In this document: positions 45,412 through 55,372 of the stretch, piece after piece | How the letters are laid out: the number at the start of each line of letters is the position of its first letter | Numbering within the stretch: the stretch's first letter is position 1 | Made by a program: the position numbers and the translations under genes | The notes under the pieces: generated by a model | Seen by the model: the letters and a program-made list of their open reading frames with translations, nothing else | The model's database searches: none | What the model was told of the DNA's origin: nothing | Assembly: GCF_947497125.1 (NCBI RefSeq) | Contig: NZ_CANMFI010000001.1 | Span: 434,001-498,000, forward strand | Reading direction: 5' to 3' | DNA length: 64,000 nt | Origin: an uncultured Polaribacter sp. | GTDB lineage: Bacteria > Bacteroidota > Bacteroidia > Flavobacteriales > Flavobacteriaceae

Positions 45412-47256
45412 ATGAAAAATAATACGGTTCTAAATTTTACTAAAAACATTTTAAATAACATGCCAACTGGTTGGTTAGAAACTACTACACATCGGTTAGA
45501 TATTTATAATGAAAAATTGGCGAAGACAGAATTTTTAACTGAATTAGAAACTTTATTTAAAAACGAAAATACATCCAAAGAAGTATTACAAGAACTACCT
45601 ACCGCATATGATTACATCCGTTTAGGACACCCTTTATCTTGTTTACTTGAATGGACAATTGCAAAAACACAACAACTAGATCCCGAAAATATTATCTGTT
45701 TTTCTTCTAAGACAATGCCAATTTTAGCCATTTTAAGAGCTAATTTATTACAACAAAAAAATACTAAAATATATTATTTAAAAAATACGATCCCCCTATT
45801 TGAGTTTGATAAAATAAAAAACATTTACGGTTATCAATTTGAAGTTGTAGCGATTGAGAATACTGATGAAATAACACCGTTTAACGGAACTACCCTTTTT
45901 ATTTCTGAAAGTTTAAATCTAGCAAATATTAAAACTGATAATAATATTAATTTCTATATTACATCCTATGCAACTTTGGGAAGTATTTTAATTGCAAACA
46001 GCTCTAAAAAAAGTGATTACATCTCTGAAATACAACACGTAAGAAGAAGAGAAACTATTGCTATGACACCGATAAACACCCATATAGCATTGCAATCTTT
46101 AATAAATAGCAGTGTTATAGAATTAGATACTAACACTCTAAACACAGATAAAGCAAACGTAACAAAAGAGATACAAAAAATAACAAGCTCAGACACCTCT
46201 GTGCTAGTTGGCTCTAGCGGATTGTCTATACAGTTCGCAATTGTGATGGGTTTAATTGATGATGCAATTAAAAATTATCCTGATAAAAAAATTAAAATAG
46301 TAGTGCCTACAAATTGTTACGGTGGCACCAACGATCAAGCTAGAAGAATTGCCGCTTGTGTTAATAATGTTAGTGTTGTTGATCTTGCTGTTGATGGCAA
46401 AAATAACATGGTTAAAAGTATAGATATTGTTTTATCAGAAATTGCAAAAGAAGATGCAATTCCGTTTATTATTGCAGAAATACCTACAAATCCTAGAGTA
46501 GAAGTTCCTAACTTAATGGCACTTAAGGAGGTATTAGCTGAAAAGCGTAAAACAGTACAAAATACAGATGCAATTGCTCCTGTTTTTATTTTAGACCAAA
46601 CATTTTGCCCAAATGTTCACTTTTTAAGAGACCACGATATTTTAGCGCCAATTAAAATAATTTCTTATGCAAGTGGTTCTAAATTTCCGAGTGGTGGTAT
46701 ATGTACAGCCGGATATTGCATTGCCAATAAGAAGGCAAATTATTACATGCCAACAATAGAAAATCACCTTCAAATATGTGATAATGAAGCCACGGAATTA
46801 CAATATCAAATACTTGCAAAGCAACTACCTTCTATGAACAATAGAATAATTGAAGCGTATAAAAACACTCGTAGTTTTGTAACATTTATAAAAGAAAATT
46901 TACCTACGGCAAAAATTAATTTTGTTTCAGATGAATTGGCTGCACAAGGGTTTACACCTTCTGTTTTCTCTTTAGATTTACCAACAAAAGGTAATACAAA
47001 TGCCGAAAAAGAAGCTTATAAACGTCGCTTAAACAATACGCTAATCAACTTAATGATTGATAAAATACCTCATGAAAGTAAGTATTGTGTAAGCTACGGT
47101 CAGTTAAATGGATGTTACTGGACCATCCCTGCTACATCTACACAAGGAACTACAAAAGAGGGCGATAAAGATTATATTGCACGTGTTGCTCTTTCGGCAA
47201 ACATGGATCTTAATCTTCACAAAGAGGTGTTTTTAGAATTTGTAAAAGGTTTATAA
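45412..47256 (+). CDS. Long PLP-dependent Cys/Met-metabolism-like enzyme
   Basis: 614 residues, far longer than the 380-430 usual for the cystathionine-gamma-synthase family. The N-terminal about 230 residues match no family I know; from about 240 on the fold looks like a Cys/Met metabolism PLP enzyme: VGSSGLSIQFAIVMGLID, KIVVPTNCYGGTNDQARRIAA (PLP-pocket substitute for YGGT), IAEIPTNPRVEVPNL, ILDQTFCPN, and the Schiff-base lysine in SYASGSKFPSGGICTAG. The C-terminus is extended too (NGCYWTIPATSTQG). Divergent from leuCDAB with 316 bases between, so it may serve amino-acid metabolism. Reaction unknown; either a divergent lyase/transferase or a repurposed enzyme. Confidence 0.65.
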   Translation: MKNNTVLNFTKNILNNMPTGWLETTTHRLDIYNEKLAKTEFLTELETLFKNENTSKEVLQELPTAYDYIRLGHPLSCLLEWTIAKTQQLDPENIICFSSKTMPILAILRANLLQQKNTKIYYLKNTIPLFEFDKIKNIYGYQFEVVAIENTDEITPFNGTTLFISESLNLANIKTDNNINFYITSYATLGSILIANSSKKSDYISEIQHVRRRETIAMTPINTHIALQSLINSSVIELDTNTLNTDKANVTKEIQKITSSDTSVLVGSSGLSIQFAIVMGLIDDAIKNYPDKKIKIVVPTNCYGGTNDQARRIAACVNNVSVVDLAVDGKNNMVKSIDIVLSEIAKEDAIPFIIAEIPTNPRVEVPNLMALKEVLAEKRKTVQNTDAIAPVFILDQTFCPNVHFLRDHDILAPIKIISYASGSKFPSGGICTAGYCIANKKANYYMPTIENHLQICDNEATELQYQILAKQLPSMNNRIIEAYKNTRSFVTFIKENLPTAKINFVSDELAAQGFTPSVFSLDLPTKGNTNAEKEAYKRRLNNTLINLMIDKIPHESKYCVSYGQLNGCYWTIPATSTQGTTKEGDKDYIARVALSANMDLNLHKEVFLEFVKGL

Positions 47257-47463
47257 TCTAGAAAATGAAAGCTTAAAAATAAAACCTTTCACGTAAACTA
47301 ATAATTTAAAATAAAATATTAGCCAGCCATCGATAAAGTGTTTTTGAAAAAAATCAAACAAGAACAATAAACTTTTTGTATTTATTCAAAAGAAGCAATA
47401 CAAAGCGATTGCAATCATTGTTTAATTATATCAATGCTATATCAAACGTTATAAATATGTTGT

Positions 47464-48078
47464 TTATAATAGAATCATAAAAGCTATTGCAGTAAAAACA
47501 ATTATCTGTGTCCATTTTAAATACAACCCTATAGAAGGTTTTTCTCTTATAAATGTAGAAACTCTCGCTGCTAAAAGAGATATGCTAGTAAACACGATAA
47601 AAGAAACGAGTATAAAAATAAATCCTAAGACATAAAACTGAACAGAAGTTGGTATGCTAGAAGAAAACAAAAATTGTGGAAACAATGCTAAAAAGAACAA
47701 CGTAACTTTCGGATTTAAGACATTCATAATAAAGCCTTTCTTAAATAGCTGAATACTAGTTGTTTTTTTAACTATTTGATTAGACAGCACTAATTTAGCA
47801 TCACTTTTATATACTTTAAAAGCTAAATAAAGTAAGTAACTTGCCCCTAAAATTTTTATGAAAATAAAAATATTTTCGTTCTCTTTAATAATCACAGATA
47901 CACCAAAAGCAATAAGTGTTGTATGAATAAGACAACCAGACATGAGTCCGAAAACTGTTAACAAACCTGCTTTTTTACCATTAGCAATACTTTGTGTAAG
48001 CACAAAAATATTATCTGGACCAGGAGAAATTGCTAAAAAAAAGGTTGCAAAAGCAAATGATATTAGCGTCTGTAACAT
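47464..48078 (-). CDS. LysE/RhtB family amino-acid exporter
   Basis: 204 residues, six hydrophobic segments. Family signature in the N-terminal part: FLAISPGPDNIFVLTQSIANGKKAGL, then GLMSGCLIHTTLIAFGVSVII, KGFIMNVLNPKVTLFFLALFPQF. Inner-membrane exporters of this family remove excess lysine, threonine, homoserine or similar. Substrate not predictable. Monocistronic with 207 bases of gene-free AT-rich sequence downstream and 43 bases upstream to pyrD. Confidence 0.88.
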   Translation of the reverse strand: MLQTLISFAFATFFLAISPGPDNIFVLTQSIANGKKAGLLTVFGLMSGCLIHTTLIAFGVSVIIKENENIFIFIKILGASYLLYLAFKVYKSDAKLVLSNQIVKKTTSIQLFKKGFIMNVLNPKVTLFFLALFPQFLFSSSIPTSVQFYVLGFIFILVSFIVFTSISLLAARVSTFIREKPSIGLYLKWTQIIVFTAIAFMILL

Positions 48079-48121
48079 AAATTTTTAATAGAAAGAATAG
48101 AAAATATATTTTAGAATAAAA

Positions 48122-49156
48122 TTATAATTCTTCTAAAATAGCTTTATTAATTTTCTTTACCAAACCAGGACCTTCATATATAAAACCTGTGTAAATTTGA
48201 ACAAGATCTGCACCTGCATTTAGTTTTTCTAAAGCATCTTCTTTAGAATGAATACCACCAACACCAATTATTGGAAAAGATTTATGAGATGCATCTGCCA
48301 AGTATTTAATAACTGCTGTACTTTTTTCTTTAACTGGCTGTCCGCTAACACCACCATTACCAATAGCGGATAATTGCTGTTTACTTGCAACTAAATTATC
48401 TCTATTTGTAGAAGTATTAGAAGCAATTACACCATCTATTTTAGTTTCATTAACTAATTCGATAATTTCATCTAATTGAATGGTATTTAAATCGGGTGCA
48501 ATTTTTAATAAAATTGGTTTTTGTATTGCTTCTTTTAAGTTTAAACTTTTACACGCATTGATAAGTTCTACCAAATAATCTTTATCGTTTAATTTTGCAT
48601 GACTACCAACATTTGGGCAACTTACGTTTAATACAAAATAATCTACATACGGATGTAATTCTTTAAAAACTTTGCAATAATCTTCTGTGTAATTATCAGG
48701 GTTTGTAGTGGTATTTTTACCAATATTACCTCCAATAATAAGCTGAGTTTTATTCTTTTTTAAATTCTGAATTACCGCTTCTACCCCATCATTATTAAAG
48801 CCCATTCTGTTAATAATCCCTTGATCGTCTTTTAACCGAAATAATCTTTTTTTAGGATTACCAATTTGTCCTTTCGGTGTTACGGTTCCTATTTCAATAA
48901 AACCAAATCCGAAGTTTGTTAATTCATTGAATAAAACTGCATTTTTATCAAAACCAGCTGCTAAACCAACAGGATTTTTAAAAGTGAGTCCAAATAATTT
49001 TCTTTCTAACTTTTTATCTTCTAAAACATATAATTTCTTAAAAATACTTGGCAAAAAAGGTATTTTACAAAGTGTCTTTATTAATGAAAAAGTAAAATAA
49101 TGTATTTTTTCTGGATCAAATAAAAAGAAAATAGGCCTTACGATAAGTTTATACAT
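48122..49156 (-). CDS. pyrD: Dihydroorotate dehydrogenase (quinone), class 2
   Basis: 344 residues from ATG at 49156 ([20 protein letters not shown]); the open frame extends to a TTG at 49165. N-terminal helical region (about 1-40) is the membrane-associated quinone-binding part that marks class 2 enzymes. Seen: [56 protein letters not shown] (catalytic serine), and phosphate loop [29 protein letters not shown]. Oxidises dihydroorotate to orotate with quinone. Monocistronic. Confidence 0.95.
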   Translation of the reverse strand: MYKLIVRPIFFLFDPEKIHYFTFSLIKTLCKIPFLPSIFKKLYVLEDKKLERKLFGLTFKNPVGLAAGFDKNAVLFNELTNFGFGFIEIGTVTPKGQIGNPKKRLFRLKDDQGIINRMGFNNDGVEAVIQNLKKNKTQLIIGGNIGKNTTTNPDNYTEDYCKVFKELHPYVDYFVLNVSCPNVGSHAKLNDKDYLVELINACKSLNLKEAIQKPILLKIAPDLNTIQLDEIIELVNETKIDGVIASNTSTNRDNLVASKQQLSAIGNGGVSGQPVKEKSTAVIKYLADASHKSFPIIGVGGIHSKEDALEKLNAGADLVQIYTGFIYEGPGLVKKINKAILEEL

Positions 49157-49267
49157 AGGTTGCAAGTTAATTGTAGACGTCTAAAAACTACCTTGCAAAA
49201 TTAAGTATATTAAACCTTGAAAAGAAATGAATGGTAAAATTTATAATAACAAAAATAAAATCTATCT

Positions 49268-49292
49268 AAAAAGCCTAAATTTTAGGCTTTTT
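49268..49292 (-). terminator. Terminator overlapping the crtZ stop codon
   Basis: 12-bp arms AAAAAGCCTAAA (49268-49279) / TTTAGGCTTTTT (49281-49292) separated by one base. The TAG stop of crtZ (49275-49277) and its last codons lie in the stem. Followed on the minus strand by a U-tract. Confidence 0.75.
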
Positions 49293-49718
49293 AAAATATT
49301 TAAAAGGTACAAATAGCATACCAAAACATTCGCTATCTTCTTTACCCATATTTTTATGATGAATTTTATGCGCTTTTCTTAAACCTCTTAAATAACCATT
49401 ATTGGTATTTTTAAACCACTTAAAACGTTGATGAATTAATACATCATGAACTAAAAAATAAGCCAATCCGTAACATAAAATACCCAAACCTATAAAAAAT
49501 AGATAAGTATGTTCTGTATAGGTACCAAAATAAAATAAGGCAATACTAGGAATAGCAAAAACAATAAAAAAAGCATCATTTTTTTCGAATCCGTTGTATT
49601 TAGGTTGATGATGATCTTCATGTAAATACCAACCAAAACCATGCATTACAAATTTGTGTGTACACCAAGTAACACCTTCCATTAATATAAAAACACCCAA
49701 AGTAATTAACCCTAACAT
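49275..49718 (-). CDS. crtZ: Beta-carotene hydroxylase CrtZ (fatty-acid hydroxylase superfamily)
   Basis: 147 residues. The histidine boxes are complete: HKFVMH, HEDHH, HDVLIHQRF, RKAHKIHH, as in non-haem di-iron carotenoid 3-hydroxylases. Several hydrophobic segments give membrane location. Converts beta-carotene to zeaxanthin. Its start lies one base beyond the stop of crtB, in an operon crtI-crtB-crtZ. No lycopene cyclase gene is in the window. The last codons form half of the operon's terminator. Confidence 0.92.
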   Translation of the reverse strand: MLGLITLGVFILMEGVTWCTHKFVMHGFGWYLHEDHHQPKYNGFEKNDAFFIVFAIPSIALFYFGTYTEHTYLFFIGLGILCYGLAYFLVHDVLIHQRFKWFKNTNNGYLRGLRKAHKIHHKNMGKEDSECFGMLFVPFKYFKKPKI

Positions 49719-49719
49719 C

Positions 49720-50562
49720 TTAAATAATATTTAATTTATATTTTACATAACTTCTAGCCAATAAATTTATTTTCATTGGGTTAGAAATTCGAATTCTTGT
49801 ATCCATAATTTTTTCTGAAGGAACAGATTTCAACTTTTTTAACAACCTTCTATAATACCTGTAAGCCATGTATACGCCAAATTTAGCTTCTACAGGTAGT
49901 TTTAAAATCCCGTTGGTATAAGCATATTCAAAATCTGCCTCAATTTCATCTATAATTAATTGTTTAGATGTTGCATCTAGTTTCCCTAAATCAATATTAG
50001 GAAAATAAGAACGATTTAAAAGCTCGTAATCATCCTTTAAGTCTCGTAAAAAATTCACCTTTTGAAAAGCTGATCCTAAACGCATTGCAGCATCTTTTAA
50101 TTCGTTGTACATGGCATCATTACCATTCACAAAAACCTTTAAACACATTAAACCCACTACATCTGCAGAACCATAAATATAGGCATCATAAGCTTCTTTG
50201 GTATCATATTCTGTTTGATGTAAATCTGCTTTCATACTCTTTAAAAAAGCTTGCACCATTTCATCAGGAATATGATATCTATGAATAGTCTGCTGAAAAG
50301 AATTTAAAATAGGATTTAAACTTATACCTTGCTCTTTGGCTTGATAATAATCTTTTTCAAAATTATTCATCAGTAATTCTTTGTCATAATCATGAAAAGT
50401 ATCTACTATTTCATCTGCAAATCGGACAAAGCCATATATATTATAAATGTCTGTTCTAATCTTTGGCGATAACATTTTTACCGCTAAAGAAAAAGAAGTA
50501 CTGTAACTCTTAGTTACTAACTTACTACAATTATTAGAGACACTATCGAATAATTCTTTCAT
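49720..50562 (-). CDS. crtB: Phytoene synthase
   Basis: 280 residues, squalene/phytoene synthase family. Two aspartate-rich motifs: DEIVDTFHDYDKE and NFLRDLKDDYELLNRSYFPN bind the magnesium-diphosphate groups of geranylgeranyl diphosphate. SYSTSFSLAVKML is the usual N-terminal stretch. Condenses two geranylgeranyl diphosphates to phytoene. Follows crtI by four bases, so translationally linked, and precedes crtZ by one base. Confidence 0.95.
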   Translation of the reverse strand: MKELFDSVSNNCSKLVTKSYSTSFSLAVKMLSPKIRTDIYNIYGFVRFADEIVDTFHDYDKELLMNNFEKDYYQAKEQGISLNPILNSFQQTIHRYHIPDEMVQAFLKSMKADLHQTEYDTKEAYDAYIYGSADVVGLMCLKVFVNGNDAMYNELKDAAMRLGSAFQKVNFLRDLKDDYELLNRSYFPNIDLGKLDATSKQLIIDEIEADFEYAYTNGILKLPVEAKFGVYMAYRYYRRLLKKLKSVPSEKIMDTRIRISNPMKINLLARSYVKYKLNII

Positions 50563-50566
50563 ATTA

Positions 50567-52030
50567 TTATTGATTTTTTACAATTAATTCTGACGCTATT
50601 TTACCAGAAATTAATGCAGGAGGAACACCAGGACCAGGCACTGTTAACTGGCCTGTAAAATACAAATTATTTACATTATTACTTTTAATTTTTGGTCTTA
50701 AAAAAGCAGTTTGTAAAAGAGTGTTTGCCATACCATAAGCATTGCCCTTATAAGAATTGTACTCTTCTTTAAAATCATTGACACAAAATGCTTTCTTAAA
50801 AAGCACATGCTCTTTTACTTTTTGATTTGTTAATTGCTCAAATCGATCCATAATTTTATTAAAATAATCTTCTCTTAAAGCTTCTGTATCTTCAATTCCA
50901 GGTGCTAAAGGAATTAGAAAAAAACCAGCTTCTTTGCCTTCTGGTGCAGATGTTACATCTGTTACAGAAGTAAAGTTAGCATAAAATAACGGATCTGTTG
51001 GCCATTTTGGAGTATCGTAAATTTCTTTTGCATGAGCATCAAAATCAGTATCAAAAAATAAAGTATGATGACTTACATTTTCTATCTTCTTATCAAAACC
51101 TACATAAAACAACAAAGATGAAGGCGCAAATATCTTTTTATCCCAGTATTTTTCTGAATATTGTCTGTATTTTTCGTCAAGTAACGTTTCTGTATGATGA
51201 TAATCTGCACCACTTAAAATTAAGTTTGTAGGCAACTCCTCTCCGTTCACAGAAATTCCTTTTACGTTATTTTTATCATCAACCAATATTTTGTCTACAG
51301 TTGCATTTGTTTTAAAGTTTACACCTAAACTTTCTGCCAAAGAAACCATTCCTTCTATAACTTTGTACATTCCGCCACGAGGATGCCAAGTACCAAGTCC
51401 AAAATCTGCATAATTCATAAAGTTATAAAATGCAGGGGTATTGCTTGGTTTAGCTCCTAAAAAGAGTACCGGAAATTCTAATATTTTAATTAATTTAAGA
51501 CTTTTAATGTTTTTTCTAACCTGCTTTCTAATCGTAGAAAAAAATTGACCAACTCTAACCGCCGTTTTAGTAGTTACTAATTCTAAAGGAGAAATTCCGG
51601 GTTTGTAAACCATCTCATTTACTGCAATGTCATAGTTTACCTTTGCTGAATCAATAAACGTTTTTAAATGTTTTGCACTTCCTTTTTCTTCAGATTCAAA
51701 CATTTTATAAATTTCTTCTAATTTATCTGACACTTTTAAAGAAGAGTTTTCACCAAAATAAACTTCGTAACCTGGACTTAATTTGTCTAAAGTATAATAG
51801 TCTGAAGGTTTTTTACCAAAGTCGGCAAAAAACTTCTCAAAAACATCTGGCATCCAATACCAAGACGGACCTAAATCAAACGTAAAACCGTCTTTTTTAA
51901 ATTGTCTTGCTCTACCCCCCAGAGTATCATTTTTTTCTAATACTGTTACTTCAAAACCAGCTTTTGCCAAATAGCATGAAGCAGATAATGCAGAGAAACC
52001 AGCACCAATTATATAAATATTTTTTTTCAT
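50567..52030 (-). CDS. crtI: Phytoene desaturase
   Basis: 487 residues from ATG at 52030 (MKKNIYIIGAGFSALSASCYL). The open frame runs to a GTG at 52063, but the family N-terminus is the dinucleotide-binding fold, so I use the ATG. FAD motif IIGAGFSALSAS with VTVLEKNDTLGGRARQF, and the C-terminal FTGQLTVPGPGVPPALISGKIAS flavin signature. Desaturates phytoene to lycopene. Head of the operon crtI-crtB-crtZ. The CarH-like regulator on the same strand lies 50 bases upstream. Confidence 0.95.
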   Translation of the reverse strand: MKKNIYIIGAGFSALSASCYLAKAGFEVTVLEKNDTLGGRARQFKKDGFTFDLGPSWYWMPDVFEKFFADFGKKPSDYYTLDKLSPGYEVYFGENSSLKVSDKLEEIYKMFESEEKGSAKHLKTFIDSAKVNYDIAVNEMVYKPGISPLELVTTKTAVRVGQFFSTIRKQVRKNIKSLKLIKILEFPVLFLGAKPSNTPAFYNFMNYADFGLGTWHPRGGMYKVIEGMVSLAESLGVNFKTNATVDKILVDDKNNVKGISVNGEELPTNLILSGADYHHTETLLDEKYRQYSEKYWDKKIFAPSSLLFYVGFDKKIENVSHHTLFFDTDFDAHAKEIYDTPKWPTDPLFYANFTSVTDVTSAPEGKEAGFFLIPLAPGIEDTEALREDYFNKIMDRFEQLTNQKVKEHVLFKKAFCVNDFKEEYNSYKGNAYGMANTLLQTAFLRPKIKSNNVNNLYFTGQLTVPGPGVPPALISGKIASELIVKNQ

Positions 52031-52080
52031 GTGTACTATTGTTTGATAAATATAAAATAACACTAAACAACTTTAATTTT

Positions 52081-52983
52081 CTATGAAACCGGTAAACTAG
52101 CCAATAAAGTAGAAAATGAAGTGTATAATTTAATATTAGATGTAAACTTAAAATCTTTTACCAATTCTGTTTTTTTACCAATTGCAAGTAATTGGTGAGG
52201 TGTATCTTTTAAAATATCATCTAATTTTGTGAAATAATCGGGGGTTTTATCATCATGGGGCATTACTGTTAAAGCAGTTACAAATACAATTTCTTTACTA
52301 TTTTTATAAAAGAAATCTAAATTATCTAAGGGTAAGTTTTGTCCTAAATAGATCGTGTGACTTCCTCTTAAAACTAATTCGTAGTTCAAATATAGTAAAC
52401 CTAACTCATGAATTTCTTTTTCAGGTAAAAATAAAACGTAAGTTTTTGAAGGGTTACTTGCAGAAAACTGTAATTTCTCTGTATTAATATGAATTTTCTG
52501 AGCAATTAAGCTAGAGATAAAATGCTCATGAGCAGGCATTAAAGTATCTGTTTGCCACAACAAACCAATCTGATTAAGCAACGGAATAAATACGTTTTTA
52601 AATACCTCTCTAAAAGTATTATTTTGTAATAATTTACTGTAAGTATCGTTAAAAAGCACTATATCAAACTGAAACATTGCTAATTTTAAAGCATTTACGG
52701 CATCACTATTTACTGCTTCGTTAATTGTAATTTCTCTACAATGCAAGATGATTTCCTCATCTGTCATTTTAGCAATTTTAGAAATCTTAAAATTATTATT
52801 ATTTAATAAAACAATATTTAAAAGCTTTCTTAAATTTTCATCAGTATAAAATCTAATATTTGTTTCTGTTCTTTGTGGCTCTAAAAGATTGTATCTTTTT
52901 TCCCAGATTCGAATAGTATGTGCCTTGATACCTGAAACATTTTCGAGATCTTTAATTGTAAAAACTTGTTTAAAATTGTTCAA
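52081..52983 (-). CDS. MerR-family regulator with B12-binding domain (CarH/LitR-like)
   Basis: 300 residues. MerR DNA-binding domain at about 8-75 (FTIKDLENVSGIKAHTIRIWEKRY). The following region has W143-x9-E153-H154, the Wx9EH signature of light-sensing cobalamin regulators, and E190-I-H192-ELG (an ExHxxG lower-ligand motif, DxHxxG in CarH). Both cobalamin-contacting features thus remain, so binding of adenosylcobalamin and light-driven release from DNA is expected. In the dark, CarH represses carotenoid genes. The immediate downstream neighbours crtI, crtB and crtZ are the natural targets. MerR proteins without these residues exist, so activity should be tested. Confidence 0.8.
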   Translation of the reverse strand: MNNFKQVFTIKDLENVSGIKAHTIRIWEKRYNLLEPQRTETNIRFYTDENLRKLLNIVLLNNNNFKISKIAKMTDEEIILHCREITINEAVNSDAVNALKLAMFQFDIVLFNDTYSKLLQNNTFREVFKNVFIPLLNQIGLLWQTDTLMPAHEHFISSLIAQKIHINTEKLQFSASNPSKTYVLFLPEKEIHELGLLYLNYELVLRGSHTIYLGQNLPLDNLDFFYKNSKEIVFVTALTVMPHDDKTPDYFTKLDDILKDTPHQLLAIGKKTELVKDFKFTSNIKLYTSFSTLLASLPVS

Positions 52984-53097
52984 TTTATATTAATTTTAGT
53001 TAAACAAATTTAGTAAAAAAATCTAAAGCATAAACACATTTAGGTAATAATGTCTAATTAATTCATAATTAGTATTGATAAACAAAATGAAAACAAA

Positions 53098-54135
53098 CTA
53101 TTTTGATTTATTGATCTTAAAATCTTTTAATTCCTTTAAAAGAATTTGATGCAATACTTCTGTATAATCTAAATGTGTTACAATTCTTATTTTACCCTCT
53201 CCCATTGGTGTTAATAGTATGTTTTTCTGCTTCATTTGTTCTATAAAAGTAGTTGCTCCTAGTTTTTCATCAACATAAAAAATAACAATATTCGTTTCAA
53301 TATTTTCTACTTTTTTAACATAAGAAACATTCTTTAATACTTTTCCTATTTCTCTGGCTCTTTTATGGTCATCTGCTAACCTATCTATATGATTGTCTAA
53401 TGCATAAATACCTGCTGCAGCCAAAAAACCAACTTGCCGCATACCACCACCTAATAATTTTCTAATTCTTAATGCTTTATCAATATGTGCTTTAGAGCCT
53501 AGTAAAATAGAACCTATTGGCGCGCCCAAACCTTTAGACAAACAAATAGAAATGGTGTCAAATAATTTTCCGTATTGTTTTGGTGTTTCATTTTTGGCTA
53601 CAAGTGCGTTAAACAAACGTGCACCGTCTAAATGAAAAGCTAAATTATTCTTTTCTGCAATTTTTTTAATTTTTTCTAATTCGTTAAAATCCCAACAAGC
53701 GCCACCACCCTTATTTGTGGTATTTTCTACACAAATCATTTTAGTAAAAGGCAAATATATTTGAGGCGTTACTGCAGCTATTTCTTCTATTTGATTTGCA
53801 GTAAACATACCTCTATCTCCATCAATTAATTTACAGGTAACACCAGAGTTAAAAGCAACTCCGCCACTTTCGTAGTTGTAAATATGAGCATATTTGTCTG
53901 CAATTACCAAATCTCCGGGGTTTGTATGTAACTTTATCGCTGTTTGATTTGCCATAGTTCCTGAAGGAAAAAACAACGCGGCTTCCATATCAAACATTTT
54001 TGCTGCTTTTTCTTGCAACTCATTTACTGTCGGATCCATTTGAAAAACATCATCCCCAACTTTAGCATTTAGCATGGCTTCCAACATTTTGGGAGTTGGT
54101 TTTGTTACGGTATCAGAAATTAGGTCTATTATCAT
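53098..54135 (-). CDS. Threonine aldolase family protein (low specificity)
   Basis: 345-residue fold-type I PLP enzyme. Seen: LISDTVTKPTPKMLEAM (start), DPTVNELQEKAAKMFDME, FFPSGTMANQ, the KICVENTTNKGGGACWD segment, HLDGARLFNA (PLP aspartate), and SICLSKGLGAPIGSILLGS with the Schiff-base lysine. Splits threonine or allo-threonine into glycine and acetaldehyde. Monocistronic, divergent from prfB (87 bases apart). A better-known name, ltaE, would fit; low versus specific stereochemistry cannot be told. Confidence 0.88.
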   Translation of the reverse strand: MIIDLISDTVTKPTPKMLEAMLNAKVGDDVFQMDPTVNELQEKAAKMFDMEAALFFPSGTMANQTAIKLHTNPGDLVIADKYAHIYNYESGGVAFNSGVTCKLIDGDRGMFTANQIEEIAAVTPQIYLPFTKMICVENTTNKGGGACWDFNELEKIKKIAEKNNLAFHLDGARLFNALVAKNETPKQYGKLFDTISICLSKGLGAPIGSILLGSKAHIDKALRIRKLLGGGMRQVGFLAAAGIYALDNHIDRLADDHKRAREIGKVLKNVSYVKKVENIETNIVIFYVDEKLGATTFIEQMKQKNILLTPMGEGKIRIVTHLDYTEVLHQILLKELKDFKINKSK

Positions 54136-54222
54136 CTTTTGTAAATATATTTTATAAATCTATACATAACAATTGTTATTTAAAAGTAGAATTGAAAAAA
54201 AATAATTTATTTTTGTAATTCT

Positions 54223-55311
54223 ATGATAACACAAGACCAGCTTAAAAGTATTTCAGAGAGAATTGATAAACTAAAAGACTATTTAGAAATCGATAAAAAA
54301 CTGATTGAAATTAGCAACGAAGAAGAAAAAACTGCAAATCCAAATTTTTGGAACGACCCGAAAGCTGCTGAAGTTGTGATGAAAGAGTTGCGTTTCAAAA
54401 AAAAATGGGTAGAAGATTATACAAAAACAATTGCTCTAAATGATGATTTATTGGTTTTGTATGATTTTTTTAAAGAAGGCGACGTAGCGGAAGAAGAAAT
54501 AACTTCTCAATTTGAAAAAACACTTACTTTTTTAGAAGATTTAGAATTTAAAAATATGCTTTCTGAAGAAGGTGATGCGCTATCTGCAACCATACAAATT
54601 AATGCTGGTGCAGGCGGAACAGAAAGTTGCGATTGGGTAGAAATGCTTTCTAGAATGTACACCATGTGGGCAGAAAAGCAAGGTTATAAATTAAAAACGC
54701 TCAATTATCAAGCAGGTGATGTTGCAGGAATTAAAACAATTACCATAGAAATAGAAGGCGATTATGCTTTTGGATGGTTAAAAGGTGAAAACGGTGTTCA
54801 TAGATTGGTGCGTATTTCTCCTTTTGATTCTAATGCAAAAAGACACACTACTTTTGGTTCTGTATATGTTTTTCCTGTTGCAGATGATTCTATTGAAATA
54901 GAAATAAACCCAGCAGATATAGAAATTGTAACTGCAAGATCTAGTGGTGCTGGTGGGCAAAACGTTAACAAAGTAGAAACTAAAGTTCAATTAACACACA
55001 AACCAACAGGCATTCAAATTTCTTGCTCTAACTCTCGTTCTCAGCATGACAATAGAGCTACGGCTTTAAAAATGCTTAAATCTCAATTATACGAAATTGA
55101 ACTACAGAAACAACAAGCCACTAGAGACGAAATAGAGTCTGGAAAACTAAAAACAGAATGGGGAAGCCAGATAAGAAACTATGTAATGCATCCTTATAAA
55201 TTGGTAAAAGATGTAAGAACTGCCCACGAAACTGGTAATGTAGACAATGTAATGAATGGCGATTTAAATCCGTTTTTAAAGGCTTATTTAATGTTAAACG
55301 GACAAAAATAA
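54223..55311 (+). CDS. prfB: Peptide chain release factor 2, no frameshift
   Basis: 362 residues. Recognises UGA and UAA stops: the tripeptide SPF ([13 protein letters not shown]) and catalytic GGQ ([15 protein letters not shown]) are present. It is a single open frame from ATG 54223 through the C-terminus, with no in-frame UGA and no CUUUGA shift site early on, so the autoregulatory frameshift of E. coli prfB is absent. The -7 box TATTTTTG at 54208-54215 ends only seven bases before the ATG, so the mRNA is probably nearly leaderless. Followed by an ArsC-like gene. Confidence 0.95.
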   Translation: MITQDQLKSISERIDKLKDYLEIDKKLIEISNEEEKTANPNFWNDPKAAEVVMKELRFKKKWVEDYTKTIALNDDLLVLYDFFKEGDVAEEEITSQFEKTLTFLEDLEFKNMLSEEGDALSATIQINAGAGGTESCDWVEMLSRMYTMWAEKQGYKLKTLNYQAGDVAGIKTITIEIEGDYAFGWLKGENGVHRLVRISPFDSNAKRHTTFGSVYVFPVADDSIEIEINPADIEIVTARSSGAGGQNVNKVETKVQLTHKPTGIQISCSNSRSQHDNRATALKMLKSQLYEIELQKQQATRDEIESGKLKTEWGSQIRNYVMHPYKLVKDVRTAHETGNVDNVMNGDLNPFLKAYLMLNGQK

Positions 55312-55372
55312 TGCTCATTCAAAAAAACTAATTCAAACTTTTGTATTCATTTTAATATAAAAATTCAAAAAA

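Noticed and set aside
50567..52063. CrtI start at GTG 52063
   Set aside because: The dinucleotide-binding fold begins at the ATG at 52030, and the added residues look non-homologous.
54223..55311. Programmed frameshift in prfB
   Set aside because: The gene is one intact open frame with no early in-frame UGA and no CUUUGA shift site.
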